64,000 nucleotides of DNA from Roseateles sp. SL47 (GCF_026625885.1 NZ_CP113068.1:992001-1056000), one strand, 5' to 3'. Positions 17,072 through 26,597 are shown, counted from the first letter of the stretch. Made by a program: numbers and translations. Notes: generated by a model not told the origin, from the letters alone.

Positions 17072-18232
17072 ATGATGCCGCGAATGCCAGCCCTGGACGC
17101 AGCCACCCTTCTGATGGTGATTACCGTGGTCGACGGGTTCGCCTGTGTGGTGTGGCTGCTGCTGGGCGAGGTGCTGCGCATCGCTCCACGCGCCGCGCGC
17201 CGCATTGCGCTGCATCACGGCCTGCTGGTGCTGGCCTGGTGGCCCACGCTGCCCGCCGGAGTCGAACCGCTGGTCAGCCTTCCCCTTTCATTGATCTGCG
17301 CCGGGCTGCTGACCGCCGGGGTCCGTGGGCTGATGCGCCTGCGGCATCAGCTGATCGACGTGGTGGCGATGGTCCTGATCGGCCTCGCGGCCCACGCCGT
17401 TGTGTATCCCGACCTCACCGCAGCCCGCGCCATCTCCAATCTTTTTGCCGCCGCGCTGGCGCTGATCGCGGCCGTCGACATCCTGCGCGGCACCGGTTTT
17501 CGCCGCTTGGTCACCGCCTTGCTGGTGCTGCCGTATCTGGTGCTGGCCGGCGCAGGCCTGTGGCGGACAGGCGGCTTGTTGCAGTGGCTGCCCCTCGGCC
17601 TGGGCCTGAGCGGATTGGCCGCCAACGCGCCGCTGGCACTGCTGCGCCTGGTGGTGAACCTGGCCATCACCACCGGCCTGGTGGCCCTGGTGATGCAGCG
17701 GCTGATTGCGCGGGTGCGGCATCTCACCCGCCGCGACCCGCTCACGGGGCTGCTCAACCGCCGGGCCCTGGAGGAGCACCTGCAGCGCCTGCAGGCTCAG
17801 GTGGAGCGTGGCCACAGCCACGCCTTGCTGGTGCTGGACGTGGATCATTTCAAGCGGATCAACGACGAACTGGGCCATGCCGGCGGCGACGCGGCCCTGC
17901 GGCATCTGGCCGAAGTGCTGACCGATGCCTTGCGCACCACCGACTGCTTCGGCCGTCTGGGCGGCGAGGAGTTTGCGGTGTTGATGCCCGACACCGATGA
18001 AACCGGCGCGGTGCTGGTGGCCGAACGCTTGCGGCGACTGCTGCAGGAACGCCCGCTCACCTGGGGCGACAAGATCTGGCCGATCAGTGCCAGCGTGGGC
18101 GTGGCGGCCATGCGCTTGGGCGACGCCCGCGGCCAGGATGCGCTGGCCCGGGCGGATGCCGCCATGTACGCCGCCAAGGCGCGAGGCCGCAACCGGGTGC
18201 AGCGGGCGTCCGCGCAGGGAGTGGCGGCATGA
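17072..18232 (+). CDS. Membrane diguanylate cyclase (first of a tandem pair)
   Basis: 386 residues from the ATG at 17072 (a GTG at 17048 is possible). About six TM helices occupy the first 200 residues without a recognisable periplasmic sensor, followed by a GGDEF domain. Active site GGEEF at 297-301, I-site RTTD five residues before it, plus RRDPLTGLLNRRALEE and DVDHFKRINDELGHAGGD. All catalytic features are intact. Its stop overlaps the next gene's start (ATGA), so the two cyclases are translated together. Confidence 0.9.
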   Translation: MMPRMPALDAATLLMVITVVDGFACVVWLLLGEVLRIAPRAARRIALHHGLLVLAWWPTLPAGVEPLVSLPLSLICAGLLTAGVRGLMRLRHQLIDVVAMVLIGLAAHAVVYPDLTAARAISNLFAAALALIAAVDILRGTGFRRLVTALLVLPYLVLAGAGLWRTGGLLQWLPLGLGLSGLAANAPLALLRLVVNLAITTGLVALVMQRLIARVRHLTRRDPLTGLLNRRALEEHLQRLQAQVERGHSHALLVLDVDHFKRINDELGHAGGDAALRHLAEVLTDALRTTDCFGRLGGEEFAVLMPDTDETGAVLVAERLRRLLQERPLTWGDKIWPISASVGVAAMRLGDARGQDALARADAAMYAAKARGRNRVQRASAQGVAA

Positions 18233-19452
18233 TGCCGGCCACCGACCCACTGAGCATGGTCGCCGCGCTGGTGGCGGTAATGGGCGTGGCGATGGTGATC
18301 TGGCTGCTGATCGCGGTCGGCCTGAGGGAATGCCGATCCGCCGCCCTGTGCCTGGCCGGAGCCAATGCACTGCAGGCGGGCGCCCTGTTGATCCTGTGGC
18401 TGGCAGAGCCGCAACTGCTCTGGCAGGACGTGGCCGCCGACCTGCTGCTGCTCAGCGGCTTCGGCCTGATTCATTCGGCGGTGCCCATGGTGGCGGAGCA
18501 ACCGGCGCGATGGCCACCGGTGGTCGCAACGGTGGTGATTGCCACCGCACTGCTCACACAATTGCCGGCACAGAGCCAGCCGGTGGTGCATCTGCTGGTG
18601 CTCGATGGCACCTTGGGCGTGCTGTGCATGGTGTCCGCACGGGACACCTATCGCCTGCTGCGCGCAAGAGACCTCAAGCCCGGACTCTCCGCCCTCTTCG
18701 GCTTGCCCTTTCTGTTGCTGGGGCTGCTGCTGCTGGTCCGGCCGCTGGTGGCGGTGATGTCGCCAGGGGGCCCGCGGGACGTGGACCTGCACAGCAGTTT
18801 CGGCATTGCCTGGCTGTGGACCGCCCTGGTGCTCACGCTGGTGCTCAACGGGACGCTGGCGTTCCTGCTCCTGATGAAGCTGGTGCTGCAGATCCGCCGC
18901 CTGACGCTACGGGATCCGCTGACCGATGCCCTGAACCGCCGCGCCATGGCCGAGGCGATGGCGCAGGAGCATCACCGGATGCGGCGGGGACATCCGTACG
19001 CACTGGTGCTGCTGGACATGGACCGCTTCAAGCAGCTCAATGACACCCTGGGCCATGCCGCTGGGGATGCGGCGCTGAAGGCCCTGGTCGGCCTGCTGCA
19101 GCCGTGCCTGCGGGAGGTCGATCTGCTGGGCCGGCTGGGCGGGGAGGAGTTCTGCGTGCTGCTGCCCTATACCGATGCCGGCGGGGCGCTGCTGGTGGCG
19201 GAGCGGATGCGGCATCTGCTGGAGCAGTCGGACTTCACCTGGAATGACGAGCCATGGCCGCTGAGCGCGAGTTTCGGCATCACCGAAGCGGCCCTCACAG
19301 ACACCGACCCGACCGACGTACTGCGCCGCGCGGACGAAGCGCTGTACAGAGCGAAGTCGCAGGGGCGCAATGTGGTGCAGGCGGTAGAAGCGGCAGACCG
19401 GCCGGCGCGCCCGGCCGAGGATTCAGGCCAGGGCCACCCGGTTGCGCCCTAG
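18229..19452 (+). CDS. Membrane diguanylate cyclase (second of a tandem pair)
   Basis: 407 residues, the same architecture as the upstream protein and probably a paralogue: six or so TM helices, then GGDEF with GGEEF at 304-308 and I-site REVD. LRDPLTDALNRRAMAEAM and DMDRFKQLNDTLGHAAGDAALK are intact. The C-terminus runs about 25 residues past the domain and overlaps the convergent TPR-GGDEF gene by 30 bp. Coupled expression of two similar cyclases suggests heterodimers or dosage; unproven. Confidence 0.9.
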   Translation: MMPATDPLSMVAALVAVMGVAMVIWLLIAVGLRECRSAALCLAGANALQAGALLILWLAEPQLLWQDVAADLLLLSGFGLIHSAVPMVAEQPARWPPVVATVVIATALLTQLPAQSQPVVHLLVLDGTLGVLCMVSARDTYRLLRARDLKPGLSALFGLPFLLLGLLLLVRPLVAVMSPGGPRDVDLHSSFGIAWLWTALVLTLVLNGTLAFLLLMKLVLQIRRLTLRDPLTDALNRRAMAEAMAQEHHRMRRGHPYALVLLDMDRFKQLNDTLGHAAGDAALKALVGLLQPCLREVDLLGRLGGEEFCVLLPYTDAGGALLVAERMRHLLEQSDFTWNDEPWPLSASFGITEAALTDTDPTDVLRRADEALYRAKSQGRNVVQAVEAADRPARPAEDSGQGHPVAP

Positions 19453-21063
19453 GTGCTTGGCCCGCTGCACGGCCTGCGTGGCACGGGCGATCAGTTGGTC
19501 GGTGGCGTAAGGCGGCGCGCTGGCCAGACCCATGCTGAGGGTCACGTCCAGGCCCGGGGACAGGCGTTGCCAGGGATGCACCGAGACGCTGGCGCGAATG
19601 CGCTCACAGACCTCGAACCCGCGGTCGGCGATGGTGTCCGGGAAGACGATCAGGAATTCCTCGCCGCTCCAGCGCAGGGCCAGGTCACTGGTGCGGGTGT
19701 TCTCGCGCAGCAACTGCGCCAGCTCCTGCAGCACACGGTCACCCACATCCCGCCCATGCCGCTCGTTGATCAGTTCCAGCCCATCGGCATCGATGAGGGC
19801 CACGGTGAGCGGGCGGTCCTCCTGCTCGGCGTTGCGCAGCAGCGGCGGCAGACGGGTTTCCAGGCAACGGCGGTTGCCCAGGCCGGTGAGCGGGTCGCGG
19901 AAGGTGGCCGGGTCGCGGTCGGCACACGCGCCGCCGTCCACATGGATCTCGGCCTCCAGGCGCGAGACGAAGTACTGCGACTGCGCCATCAGCTGCTGCA
20001 TACTGCGACGCCGTTCCACGGCGCGGGCGCGCTCCAGGTGCCACAGCGCCGGTTCCAGCAGGCCCAGCGCCTTCGCAGCGCTGTAGCATGTTTGATGCAG
20101 TCGGAGGTGGATGAAGGGGGGCAGGTGGTCCAGCGCCGGTGGGCAAGAAACCCCTGCCGCCGGCCTCGACAACAACGCCATCAGTGCCTGCAGACCCTCC
20201 CAGGCCGATTGCGCCTGGCCGTGCGCCAGCGCCAATTGGGCCAGGGTGCAGCGCAGCCGCCACTCCAGAAGATGAAAACCGACCTGCGTGCAGTGATTCA
20301 GCGCCTCTTGCAGCAGCGGTTCTGCTTCGTCCAGGCGCCCCATCAGCAACAGCACCTCGCCGAAATTGCTGGCCGTCAGTGCGATGGCGTAGGGGTCGCC
20401 CAATTGCAGTGAAAACGGCCGTGCCTGACGCGCCAGCTCCAGCGCCCGTTCCAGGGTTTTGCGGGCCTGTTCGGGGCGGGCGCCTTCCTGCTGCAGGTGA
20501 TAGGCGCCGAGCGCCACGGTGCAGAGGTTGGTGAGGGTGACCACCCGTTCATAGGGCGTGGCGGACTCCCTCAGCATGCCGGCGGCTTCGCCCATCAACC
20601 GTTCGGCCTGCCAGGGGTCGCCCATGCGTTCAAAGCAGGCGCCCAGCCCGTTCAGGGCGACGGCCCGCAGCCGTGCATCTCCCAATTCGATGGCCTGCTG
20701 CAGGCCTTCATGGGCGCAAGCCAGGCCCTGCTCATAGTCACCCAGCTCACAGGCCGCCAGGCTCATCCAGCGCAGGAGCTCGCAGAGGGAGGTCGAGGGC
20801 CCCAGCGGGCGCAGCAGCTGCAGGGCCGGTTGGCCCGCCGCCAGCATGCCGGCCAGGTCGCCCAGGCGCAGCAGGAAATAGCTGCGCAGCTTGCCGGCTT
20901 CGGCCTGCTCGCTGACAAAGCCTTCGGCATCGGCCCGGGCCCAGATCCGGTCCGCCAGCGAGAGGCCTTCCTGCAGGTGAGACTCGCGCTGCGCCAGGCG
21001 CGCACGCTCCAGCCATTCGCTCAATGGCGCGTGGTCCAACAGCTCATGAGAGTGGTCCGGCAT
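19423..21063 (-). CDS. TPR-repeat cytoplasmic diguanylate cyclase
   Basis: 546 residues with no TM segment. Residues about 20-370 form helical TPR-like repeats (for example AVALNGLGACFERMGDPWQAE and ASNFGEVLLLMGRLDEAEPLL). A coiled-coil linker follows, then a GGDEF domain: FRDPLTGLGNRRCLE, active-site variant SGEEF at 466-470 and I-site RTSD. The Gly-to-Ser change at the first motif position occurs in active cyclases. Family resembles stress- or development-linked TPR-GGDEF proteins. It lies 38 bp downstream of mmsA on the same strand. Confidence 0.88.
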   Translation of the reverse strand: MPDHSHELLDHAPLSEWLERARLAQRESHLQEGLSLADRIWARADAEGFVSEQAEAGKLRSYFLLRLGDLAGMLAAGQPALQLLRPLGPSTSLCELLRWMSLAACELGDYEQGLACAHEGLQQAIELGDARLRAVALNGLGACFERMGDPWQAERLMGEAAGMLRESATPYERVVTLTNLCTVALGAYHLQQEGARPEQARKTLERALELARQARPFSLQLGDPYAIALTASNFGEVLLLMGRLDEAEPLLQEALNHCTQVGFHLLEWRLRCTLAQLALAHGQAQSAWEGLQALMALLSRPAAGVSCPPALDHLPPFIHLRLHQTCYSAAKALGLLEPALWHLERARAVERRRSMQQLMAQSQYFVSRLEAEIHVDGGACADRDPATFRDPLTGLGNRRCLETRLPPLLRNAEQEDRPLTVALIDADGLELINERHGRDVGDRVLQELAQLLRENTRTSDLALRWSGEEFLIVFPDTIADRGFEVCERIRASVSVHPWQRLSPGLDVTLSMGLASAPPYATDQLIARATQAVQRAKHLGRNRVALA

Positions 21064-21101
21064 GGGGAGGGAGGATACACCCCGTCACAGACACACCGAC
21101 G

Positions 21102-22622
21102 TCAGCGGCTGACCGGCATGGCGAACTCCGGGCCCTTGGCGATCGTGGCCGGCCATCGCTGCATCACGCTCTTTTGCTTGGTGTAGAAGCGCACGCCCTC
21201 TTCGCCGTAGGCATGCATGTCGCCAAACAGGCTCTTCTTCCATCCGCCAAAGCCCTGCCAGGCCATCGGCACCGGGATGGGCACGTTGATGCCGACCATG
21301 CCGACCTGCACCCGACGCGCGAACTCGCGGGCCACATGGCCGTCGCTGGTGAAGCAGGCCACGCCATTGCCGAATTCATGGGCATTGACCAGGGACAGCG
21401 CCTCGGTGAACCCCTCCACCCGCACGCAGGCCAGCACCGGGCCGAAGATCTCTTCCTTGTAGATGCGCATGTGCGGCTGCACATGGTCAAAGAGCGTGGC
21501 CCCGGTGAAAAAGCCGCTCTCCTGGCCGGGCACTTTCAGGCCACGCCCATCCACCACCAGGGAAGCCCCCTCTTCCACCCCCAGGCCGATGTAGCCTTCA
21601 ATGCGGTCCCGGGCCTCGCGGGTGACGATGGGGCCCATTTCGGCGTCCAGATGGATGCCGTCCTTGACCTTCAAGGTGCGGGCCCGTTCGGCCAGGCGCG
21701 GGATGATCCTGTCCGCCACGTCACCCACCAGCACCGCCACGGAAATCGCCATGCAGCGCTCCCCGGCGGAGCCGTAGGCCGCACCAATCAGAGCATCCAC
21801 GGCCTGATCCACATCCGCGTCCGGCATCACCACCATGTGGTTCTTGGCGCCACCCAGCGCCTGCACCCGCTTGCCGTGGTGGGCGCCAGTTTCGTAGATG
21901 TATTGGGCGATGGGCGTGGAGCCGACAAAGCTCAGGGCCTTCACATCCGGATGGGTGAGCAACGCATCCACCACCTGCTTGTCCCCCTGCAGCACATTGA
22001 AGATGCCGTCCGGCAGGCCGGCCTGCTTGAACAGGTCGGCCATCAGCAGGCTGGGCGACGGGTCGCGCTCGCTGGGCTTGAGGATGAAGGCATTGCCGGT
22101 GGCGATGGCCAGCGGGGCCATCCACATCGGCACCATGAACGGGAAGTTGAACGGTGTGATGCCGGCCACGACCCCCAGGGGCTGGCGCATCGTCCAGTTG
22201 TCAATGCCGGTGGAGACCTGCTCGGTGTAGTCGCCCTTGAGCAGTTGGGGGACGCCGCAGGCGAATTCAACGATGTCGATGCCGCGGGTGACTTCCCCCT
22301 GGGCATCGGTGAACACCTTGCCGTGTTCGGCCGTGATCATGGCGGCCAGTGCATCCCGGTGCTGGTTCAGCAGCTCCAGGAACTTGAACATCACCCGCGC
22401 CCGGCGCAGGGGCGGTGCGTCCGCCCATGCGGGGAATGCGGCGACCCCGGCGGCCACAGCGGCTTGCACATCATCCACGCTGCCCAGTTGCACCTGCCGG
22501 GCCACGGCGCCGCTGGCCGGGTGATACACCGCCTGGCTGCGGCCGGAGGTGGCGGGGCGACGCTGGCCGGCGATGAAATGGGGGATGTCGGCCGCGTCGG
22601 TGTAGGGGGTGGGCTGGGTCAT
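21102..22622 (-). CDS. mmsA: CoA-acylating methylmalonate-semialdehyde dehydrogenase
   Basis: 506-residue NAD-dependent dehydrogenase converting methylmalonate or malonate semialdehyde to propionyl- or acetyl-CoA in valine, beta-alanine and inositol catabolism. [13 protein letters not shown] and [12 protein letters not shown] mark the MmsA subfamily; the catalytic Cys is C290 in [11 protein letters not shown]. Conserved [16 protein letters not shown] is present. GGAGA precedes the ATG. Divergent from a LysR-type gene with palindromes between them. The usual partner mmsB is not present here. Confidence 0.93.
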   Translation of the reverse strand: MTQPTPYTDAADIPHFIAGQRRPATSGRSQAVYHPASGAVARQVQLGSVDDVQAAVAAGVAAFPAWADAPPLRRARVMFKFLELLNQHRDALAAMITAEHGKVFTDAQGEVTRGIDIVEFACGVPQLLKGDYTEQVSTGIDNWTMRQPLGVVAGITPFNFPFMVPMWMAPLAIATGNAFILKPSERDPSPSLLMADLFKQAGLPDGIFNVLQGDKQVVDALLTHPDVKALSFVGSTPIAQYIYETGAHHGKRVQALGGAKNHMVVMPDADVDQAVDALIGAAYGSAGERCMAISVAVLVGDVADRIIPRLAERARTLKVKDGIHLDAEMGPIVTREARDRIEGYIGLGVEEGASLVVDGRGLKVPGQESGFFTGATLFDHVQPHMRIYKEEIFGPVLACVRVEGFTEALSLVNAHEFGNGVACFTSDGHVAREFARRVQVGMVGINVPIPVPMAWQGFGGWKKSLFGDMHAYGEEGVRFYTKQKSVMQRWPATIAKGPEFAMPVSR

Positions 22623-22679
22623 GGCGGTCTCCGGGAGGTCTTCGAATGCTGGGACGCTTGTGTCAGCGATAGGACAAGT

Positions 22680-22743
22680 CTAGGCACCGGACAGCGGTCT
22701 GCCTAGGTCGCCATGGCGGCCACACTGTTCGGTACACTGAACA
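22680..22743. promoter_or_regulatory. Candidate LysR operators between mmsA and its regulator
   Basis: Two inverted repeats lie in the 124-bp divergent region. CTAGGCA (22680-22686) / TGCCTAG (22700-22706) has a 13-bp spacer, and TGTTC (22726-22730) / GAACA (22739-22743) ends 3 bp before the LysR ATG. LysR proteins bind such dyads and regulate divergent genes; assignment is inferred. Confidence 0.45.
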
Positions 22744-22746
22744 ATC

Positions 22747-23865
22747 ATGAGCCGTCACACCACGCCGCCACCGCCAGCCGCCGCTTTACAGCGCCGGTCA
22801 GATGGCGCGTCCGACCACGGTGCAGATGGGGGTTGGGTTAGGGCTTCTGGGAGCGGTTCAGGTAGCGCTCAGGTTGTGGTTTCGGACAACGCGCCTGAGC
22901 GCAGCCCCCCCAGGCCCGAGCCCCGCAACGAGCTGCGAGCAGAAACTCGCGACGAACTGCTGTGGTCCCAGGTGCAGGCCCTGGTGGCCATCGGCCGTCT
23001 CGGCAGCTTCACCAAGGCGGCACACCGGCTGGGCCTGTCCAAGGCGGCGGTCAGCCAGCGGGTGAGCGACCTGGAACGCCATCTGGATCAGCAGCTGGTG
23101 CAGCGCACCACCCGCTCGGCGCGGCTGACCGACGCCGGCCAGCGCCTGATGGAACAGGCCGAGCCTGGCCTGGCCCTGCTCAACCGCAGCCTGAGCGAAG
23201 CCCGCGATGCCGCAGGCCAGCCACGGGGCGTCCTGCGGGTGACCGCGCCGGTGGCCCTGGGGCGCCAGCACGTGGCCCCCGCCTTGGTGGCGTTCTTTGA
23301 GCGGTATCCGGCGCTGCGCATCGAGCTGGATCTCTCCGATCGGCTGGTGCCACTGGCGCAGGAAGGTTTCGATCTGGCCATCCGCCACACCAGCCAGCCG
23401 CCCGACACCCATGTGGCCTTCCGGCTTTGTGCCTCGCGGGCCTTGCTGCTGGCCAGCCCCGCCTACCTGCAGCGTTTTGGCACGCCCGGCCATCCGGCGG
23501 AATTGGCCGCACACCGCTGCCTCCCCTATCTGCGCCCCGGGCCGGCGCAATGGTTCTTTGAACGGCGCGACCGGCCGGAGGACCGTCTGCGGGTACCGGT
23601 GCAAGGCCTCTTCCGGGCGGGTAACAGTGAGGTGCTGCGGGATGCCGCCCTGTCGGGCCTGGGCTTGGCGTTGCTGCCGGACTTCAGCGCACGCGAAGCC
23701 CTGCAGCGCGGTGCACTGGTGGAGGTGCTGCCGCAATGGCGGGTGGTGGGCTTCTTCGGGGATTCGATCTATGCCATCCACCCATGGAGCAGCCATACCC
23801 CGCAAGGGGTGCGGCTGCTGGTGGAGCACCTGCGGGCGGCGATGAGCGGCGGCTTCGAAGCCTGA
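22747..23865 (+). CDS. LysR-family regulator, probably of mmsA
   Basis: 372 residues. The HTH does not start until about residue 72 (LLWSQVQALVAIGRLGSFTKAAHRLGLSKAAVSQRVSDLE), so there is a 70-residue Pro/Arg/Ser-rich N-terminal extension, or a downstream non-ATG start such as the GTG codons in the VVVSD segment is used. The substrate-binding domain is of the CrgA-like subgroup (GVLRVTAPVALGRQHVAP, DLAIRHTSQPPDTHV). Divergent from mmsA, which it probably controls. Confidence 0.85.
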   Translation: MSRHTTPPPPAAALQRRSDGASDHGADGGWVRASGSGSGSAQVVVSDNAPERSPPRPEPRNELRAETRDELLWSQVQALVAIGRLGSFTKAAHRLGLSKAAVSQRVSDLERHLDQQLVQRTTRSARLTDAGQRLMEQAEPGLALLNRSLSEARDAAGQPRGVLRVTAPVALGRQHVAPALVAFFERYPALRIELDLSDRLVPLAQEGFDLAIRHTSQPPDTHVAFRLCASRALLLASPAYLQRFGTPGHPAELAAHRCLPYLRPGPAQWFFERRDRPEDRLRVPVQGLFRAGNSEVLRDAALSGLGLALLPDFSAREALQRGALVEVLPQWRVVGFFGDSIYAIHPWSSHTPQGVRLLVEHLRAAMSGGFEA

Positions 23866-23923
23866 GCCGCTGCCAGCCCCCTCCACGCCCGCAGTGGATG
23901 CTTGCTGGCGCCCCGGTCCGCAG

Positions 23924-23960
23924 AAAAAAGGACGCCCGACCAGCGGAGCTGACCGGGCGT
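23924..23960 (-). terminator. Intrinsic terminator of the candidate small RNA
   Basis: An 11-bp stem broken by one 2x2 internal loop, GC-rich, followed by CC and six Ts on the minus strand. There is no T-run on the plus strand, so it is oriented away from the UPF0149 gene. Confidence 0.65.
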
Positions 23961-24060
23961 TGCAAGTCCTAGAAAGGACGTCGTTGGGACGGGTGCACCC
24001 CAGAAGGGAGTGCTTGTCTGTGACTCTAGGGCGAACCCTGAGCGGCGCACATCCCCAGTA
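23924..24060 (-). ncRNA. Candidate small RNA with intrinsic terminator
   Basis: An orphan minus-strand terminator closes this stretch although no minus-strand gene precedes it. On the minus strand three hairpins follow one another: GCACTCCC / GGGGTGC (24013-23995), GTCCT-TTCT-AGGAC (23979-23966), and a terminator stem ACGCCCG..CAGC-tcc-GCTG..CGGGCGT (23960-23932) ending in six Ts (23929-23924). The 5' end is not defined and no clear promoter was seen. It lies between the LysR gene and the UPF0149 gene. A leader of the plus-strand gene is the alternative. Confidence 0.4.
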
Positions 24061-24155
24061 GGTAGGAGGGCTGTGACAATTGGTCAGCATCTGTAAGCGG
24101 CACTTCGCCATGCGGAAAACGGCGGGGGATGGAAGCCGTCCCGGATAATGCGGCG

Positions 24156-25241
24156 ATGAGTGCCTCCAAGCCATCGTCCAAAAAACCGGCGTCCCGTCCA
24201 AGCGGCAAGCCCGCCACCCCCAAAACCGGCAGCGCATCGTCTCGCCCGGGGGCGGGAGGACAACGGCCCTCTGCTGGGCGCAAGGCTGACACGCGTTCCG
24301 CGCCGCACACGGAGCACCGTCCGGCGCAGCGGGCGGACGAGCGCGGGGAACCACGGGGTGAGCCTCGAGGAGATTTTCGGGGAGCGCATCGGGCTGAGCC
24401 GCAGAGCGGCCCTCGGGGACAGCAGCGGGTTGAGCGTCGTCCACCGCCCTCCGTCGCCCAACAACGCCCTCCCGCCCCCCCGGAACCTTGGAACGACGAG
24501 GATCTTGAGGCCCTGCAGAGTCTGCTGGACGAGGTCGCCGAGCATTCCGAGCCGCTGGACGTCTCCATGCTGGACGGGTTTCTGGTGGGCGTGCTGCTGC
24601 AACCCAAGCCGGTGGCCTTGTCCGACTGGTGGCCCTGGGTGCTGGACAGCGAAGGAGGCCAGTCGCCGGACGGCGTGGAGGTCCAGGCGCTGCTGGCCCA
24701 GGTCCAACGCCGTTATGGGGAACTTCGCCAGGCCATCACCGACCGGCAGTGGTTCGACCCGTGGGTGTTCGAGCTGGATGAAGAGGCCTCGCCCTCAGAC
24801 ACCGTGCTGCCCTGGGTGGCCGGCTTTGCCCTCGCGGCCGATCTCTTCCCGGGCCTGATGAGCCTGGACGAGAGCGAGCTGACCGAGCCATTGGCCCAGC
24901 TCTACATGCATCTGGACCCTGAGGATCTGGAAGACGCCGACGCGCTGCTGGAAGAGATCGAAAGCCTGGAGCCGCCCGAGGAACTGGACGAGGCCGTGGA
25001 AAGCCTGGTGCGGGCCACGCTGCTGCTGGCCGATGTGTCCCGGCCCCGCGTGGAGTCGCGCGGCGGCGCCCGCTCGGGGACCCGGCCGGGGGGCCGCGTC
25101 GAGGCGGCCCGCCGCACGGCCGGCGCTGAGAACGCGGGGCGTCGCCCCGCTCAGCGGGCAAACAGCCGCGCGGCGTGCAGGCCCAGACCGGTCGCCACCG
25201 AGGCAAACCGGTCGCCGCGCACCTTCTGCGCATCGGGATAG
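24156..25241 (+). CDS. UPF0149 (YgfB/YecA) family protein with basic disordered N-terminus
   Basis: About 361 residues; an ATG at 24129 is an alternative start and neither has a clear ribosome site. Residues 1-110 are Ser/Lys/Arg/Pro-rich with RGEPRGEPRGDFRG-type repeats and likely disordered. The UPF0149 core follows (EDLEALQSLLDEVAEHSEPLDVSMLDGFLVGVLLQPKPV, then VLPWVAGFALAADLFP). There is no SEC-C zinc motif, unlike the paralogue at 32057-32887. The last 30 residues are encoded antisense to the end of the YegD-like gene (91-bp overlap) and look like read-out sequence. Function of the family is unknown. Confidence 0.75.
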   Translation: MSASKPSSKKPASRPSGKPATPKTGSASSRPGAGGQRPSAGRKADTRSAPHTEHRPAQRADERGEPRGEPRGDFRGAHRAEPQSGPRGQQRVERRPPPSVAQQRPPAPPEPWNDEDLEALQSLLDEVAEHSEPLDVSMLDGFLVGVLLQPKPVALSDWWPWVLDSEGGQSPDGVEVQALLAQVQRRYGELRQAITDRQWFDPWVFELDEEASPSDTVLPWVAGFALAADLFPGLMSLDESELTEPLAQLYMHLDPEDLEDADALLEEIESLEPPEELDEAVESLVRATLLLADVSRPRVESRGGARSGTRPGGRVEAARRTAGAENAGRRPAQRANSRAACRPRPVATEANRSPRTFCASG

Positions 25242-26470
25242 TCGGAAGCGATCCGCTCCGCCAGCAGCCGCATGCCGGTGGAACCGCCGGTGAAATACAG
25301 CGCATCCACATCCGCAGGGGTCAGGCCGGCCATGGCCACGGTCTCTCGGCCGGCGGCAGCAATGCGTTCGATGTCGGACTGCAAGGCGCCCACGGCGGTC
25401 TCTTCATGCAGATCCACCAAGAGCCCGGACTCGATCAGCCCCAGGTCGATCTGGCAGCCGCCCCCACCGGAGACGGCAATCTTGGCATCTTCCGCGCGGT
25501 GGGCCAGCTCATGGCCCAGACGCTCCTCCAGCACCGTCATCAGGCGCTGGTGATGACGCACATCCCCGTAGAAGGGCTTCATGTTGCGCAGCTCCATCAC
25601 ACGCTGCGGGCTGTAGCAGGTGTTGATCAGGTGCCAGGTGGCCAGGTCGAAATAGACACCGCTGGGCACTTCGCGAGGCGGCTGCCCGGCCCGGGCGGGG
25701 CCCAGGGCGCGGTAGCCGAATTCACGCAGGATGCCGGCCAGCTCGATGTGGCGGTCAAAGTCGGTCCCGGCGATATGAACGCCGTGATTGGCCAGGATGT
25801 CGTCACGGCGGTCCAGCCGCTTCACCCGCTCCGGCCCCACGCGCACCAGCGAGAAGTCGGACGTACCGCCGCCGATGTCGGCCACCAGCACACGCTGCTC
25901 GCGCGTGGCCTGCTGTTCGTAGTCGAAAGCGGCGGCAATCGGCTCGAACTGGAACTGGACGTCTTCAAACCCGACCGCACGGGCGGCGTCCGCCAGTGAC
26001 TGCTGCGCGGCCGCATCCCGGGCGGGGTCTTCATCCACAAAATACACCGGGCGGCCCAGCACCACGCGGCGAGGTTCCACGCCGTTCTGGATGGCCTGCC
26101 GGCGCAGGTGCTTGAGGTAACCGGCCAGCATGTCGGCGTATTTCACGCCGCGTCCGCCACCGACATCCGTGACCTGATCAATCAGGCTGGAGCCGAGGAT
26201 GCTCTTCATCGAGCGCATCAGCCGGCCATCCACCCCTTCTTCATAAGCGGCCATGGCGGCGCGGCCGAAGGCACGGGGCGGGCCGTCCGCGTCATGGCGG
26301 CCTTCGGCGAAATAAAACACCGCCGTGGGCATGGTGGTGTGCTGTCCCTCCAGCGGCACCAGCCGCATGCCACCACCATCACCGGCGGCCGGCACGGCCA
26401 CGGCCGAGTTGGAGGTGCCGAAGTCGATCGCACAGATGTCACGCGGCAGAGCGCTGGGGGAGGAAGCCAT
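25151..26470 (-). CDS. yegD: Hsp70-family protein, YegD type
   Basis: 439 residues, the actin/Hsp70 ATPase fold without the substrate-binding domain of DnaK. Phosphate-1 motif DFGTSNSAV (16-24), phosphate-2 DIGGGTSDFSLV (about 203-214), the adenosine-region YFTGGSTGM, and FEPIAAAFDYE. Length and sequence match E. coli YegD, a chaperone-like protein of uncertain role. Convergent and overlapping with the UPF0149 gene; upstream of it lies the 3' end of the dadA operon on the same strand. Confidence 0.9.
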   Translation of the reverse strand: MASSPSALPRDICAIDFGTSNSAVAVPAAGDGGGMRLVPLEGQHTTMPTAVFYFAEGRHDADGPPRAFGRAAMAAYEEGVDGRLMRSMKSILGSSLIDQVTDVGGGRGVKYADMLAGYLKHLRRQAIQNGVEPRRVVLGRPVYFVDEDPARDAAAQQSLADAARAVGFEDVQFQFEPIAAAFDYEQQATREQRVLVADIGGGTSDFSLVRVGPERVKRLDRRDDILANHGVHIAGTDFDRHIELAGILREFGYRALGPARAGQPPREVPSGVYFDLATWHLINTCYSPQRVMELRNMKPFYGDVRHHQRLMTVLEERLGHELAHRAEDAKIAVSGGGGCQIDLGLIESGLLVDLHEETAVGALQSDIERIAAAGRETVAMAGLTPADVDALYFTGGSTGMRLLAERIASDYPDAQKVRGDRFASVATGLGLHAARLFAR

Positions 26471-26597
26471 GGTGCAAGCCGTTGCGGCCGCCGTCCGCAG
26501 GTGCGGTGGCGGCGCATTGAAGGGTCAGAAGGGCCGCGGATTCTAGCTGTGGACGGAAGCAAGGCACGTGCCCAGGCTCGAACGCTGACTGCCCCCG

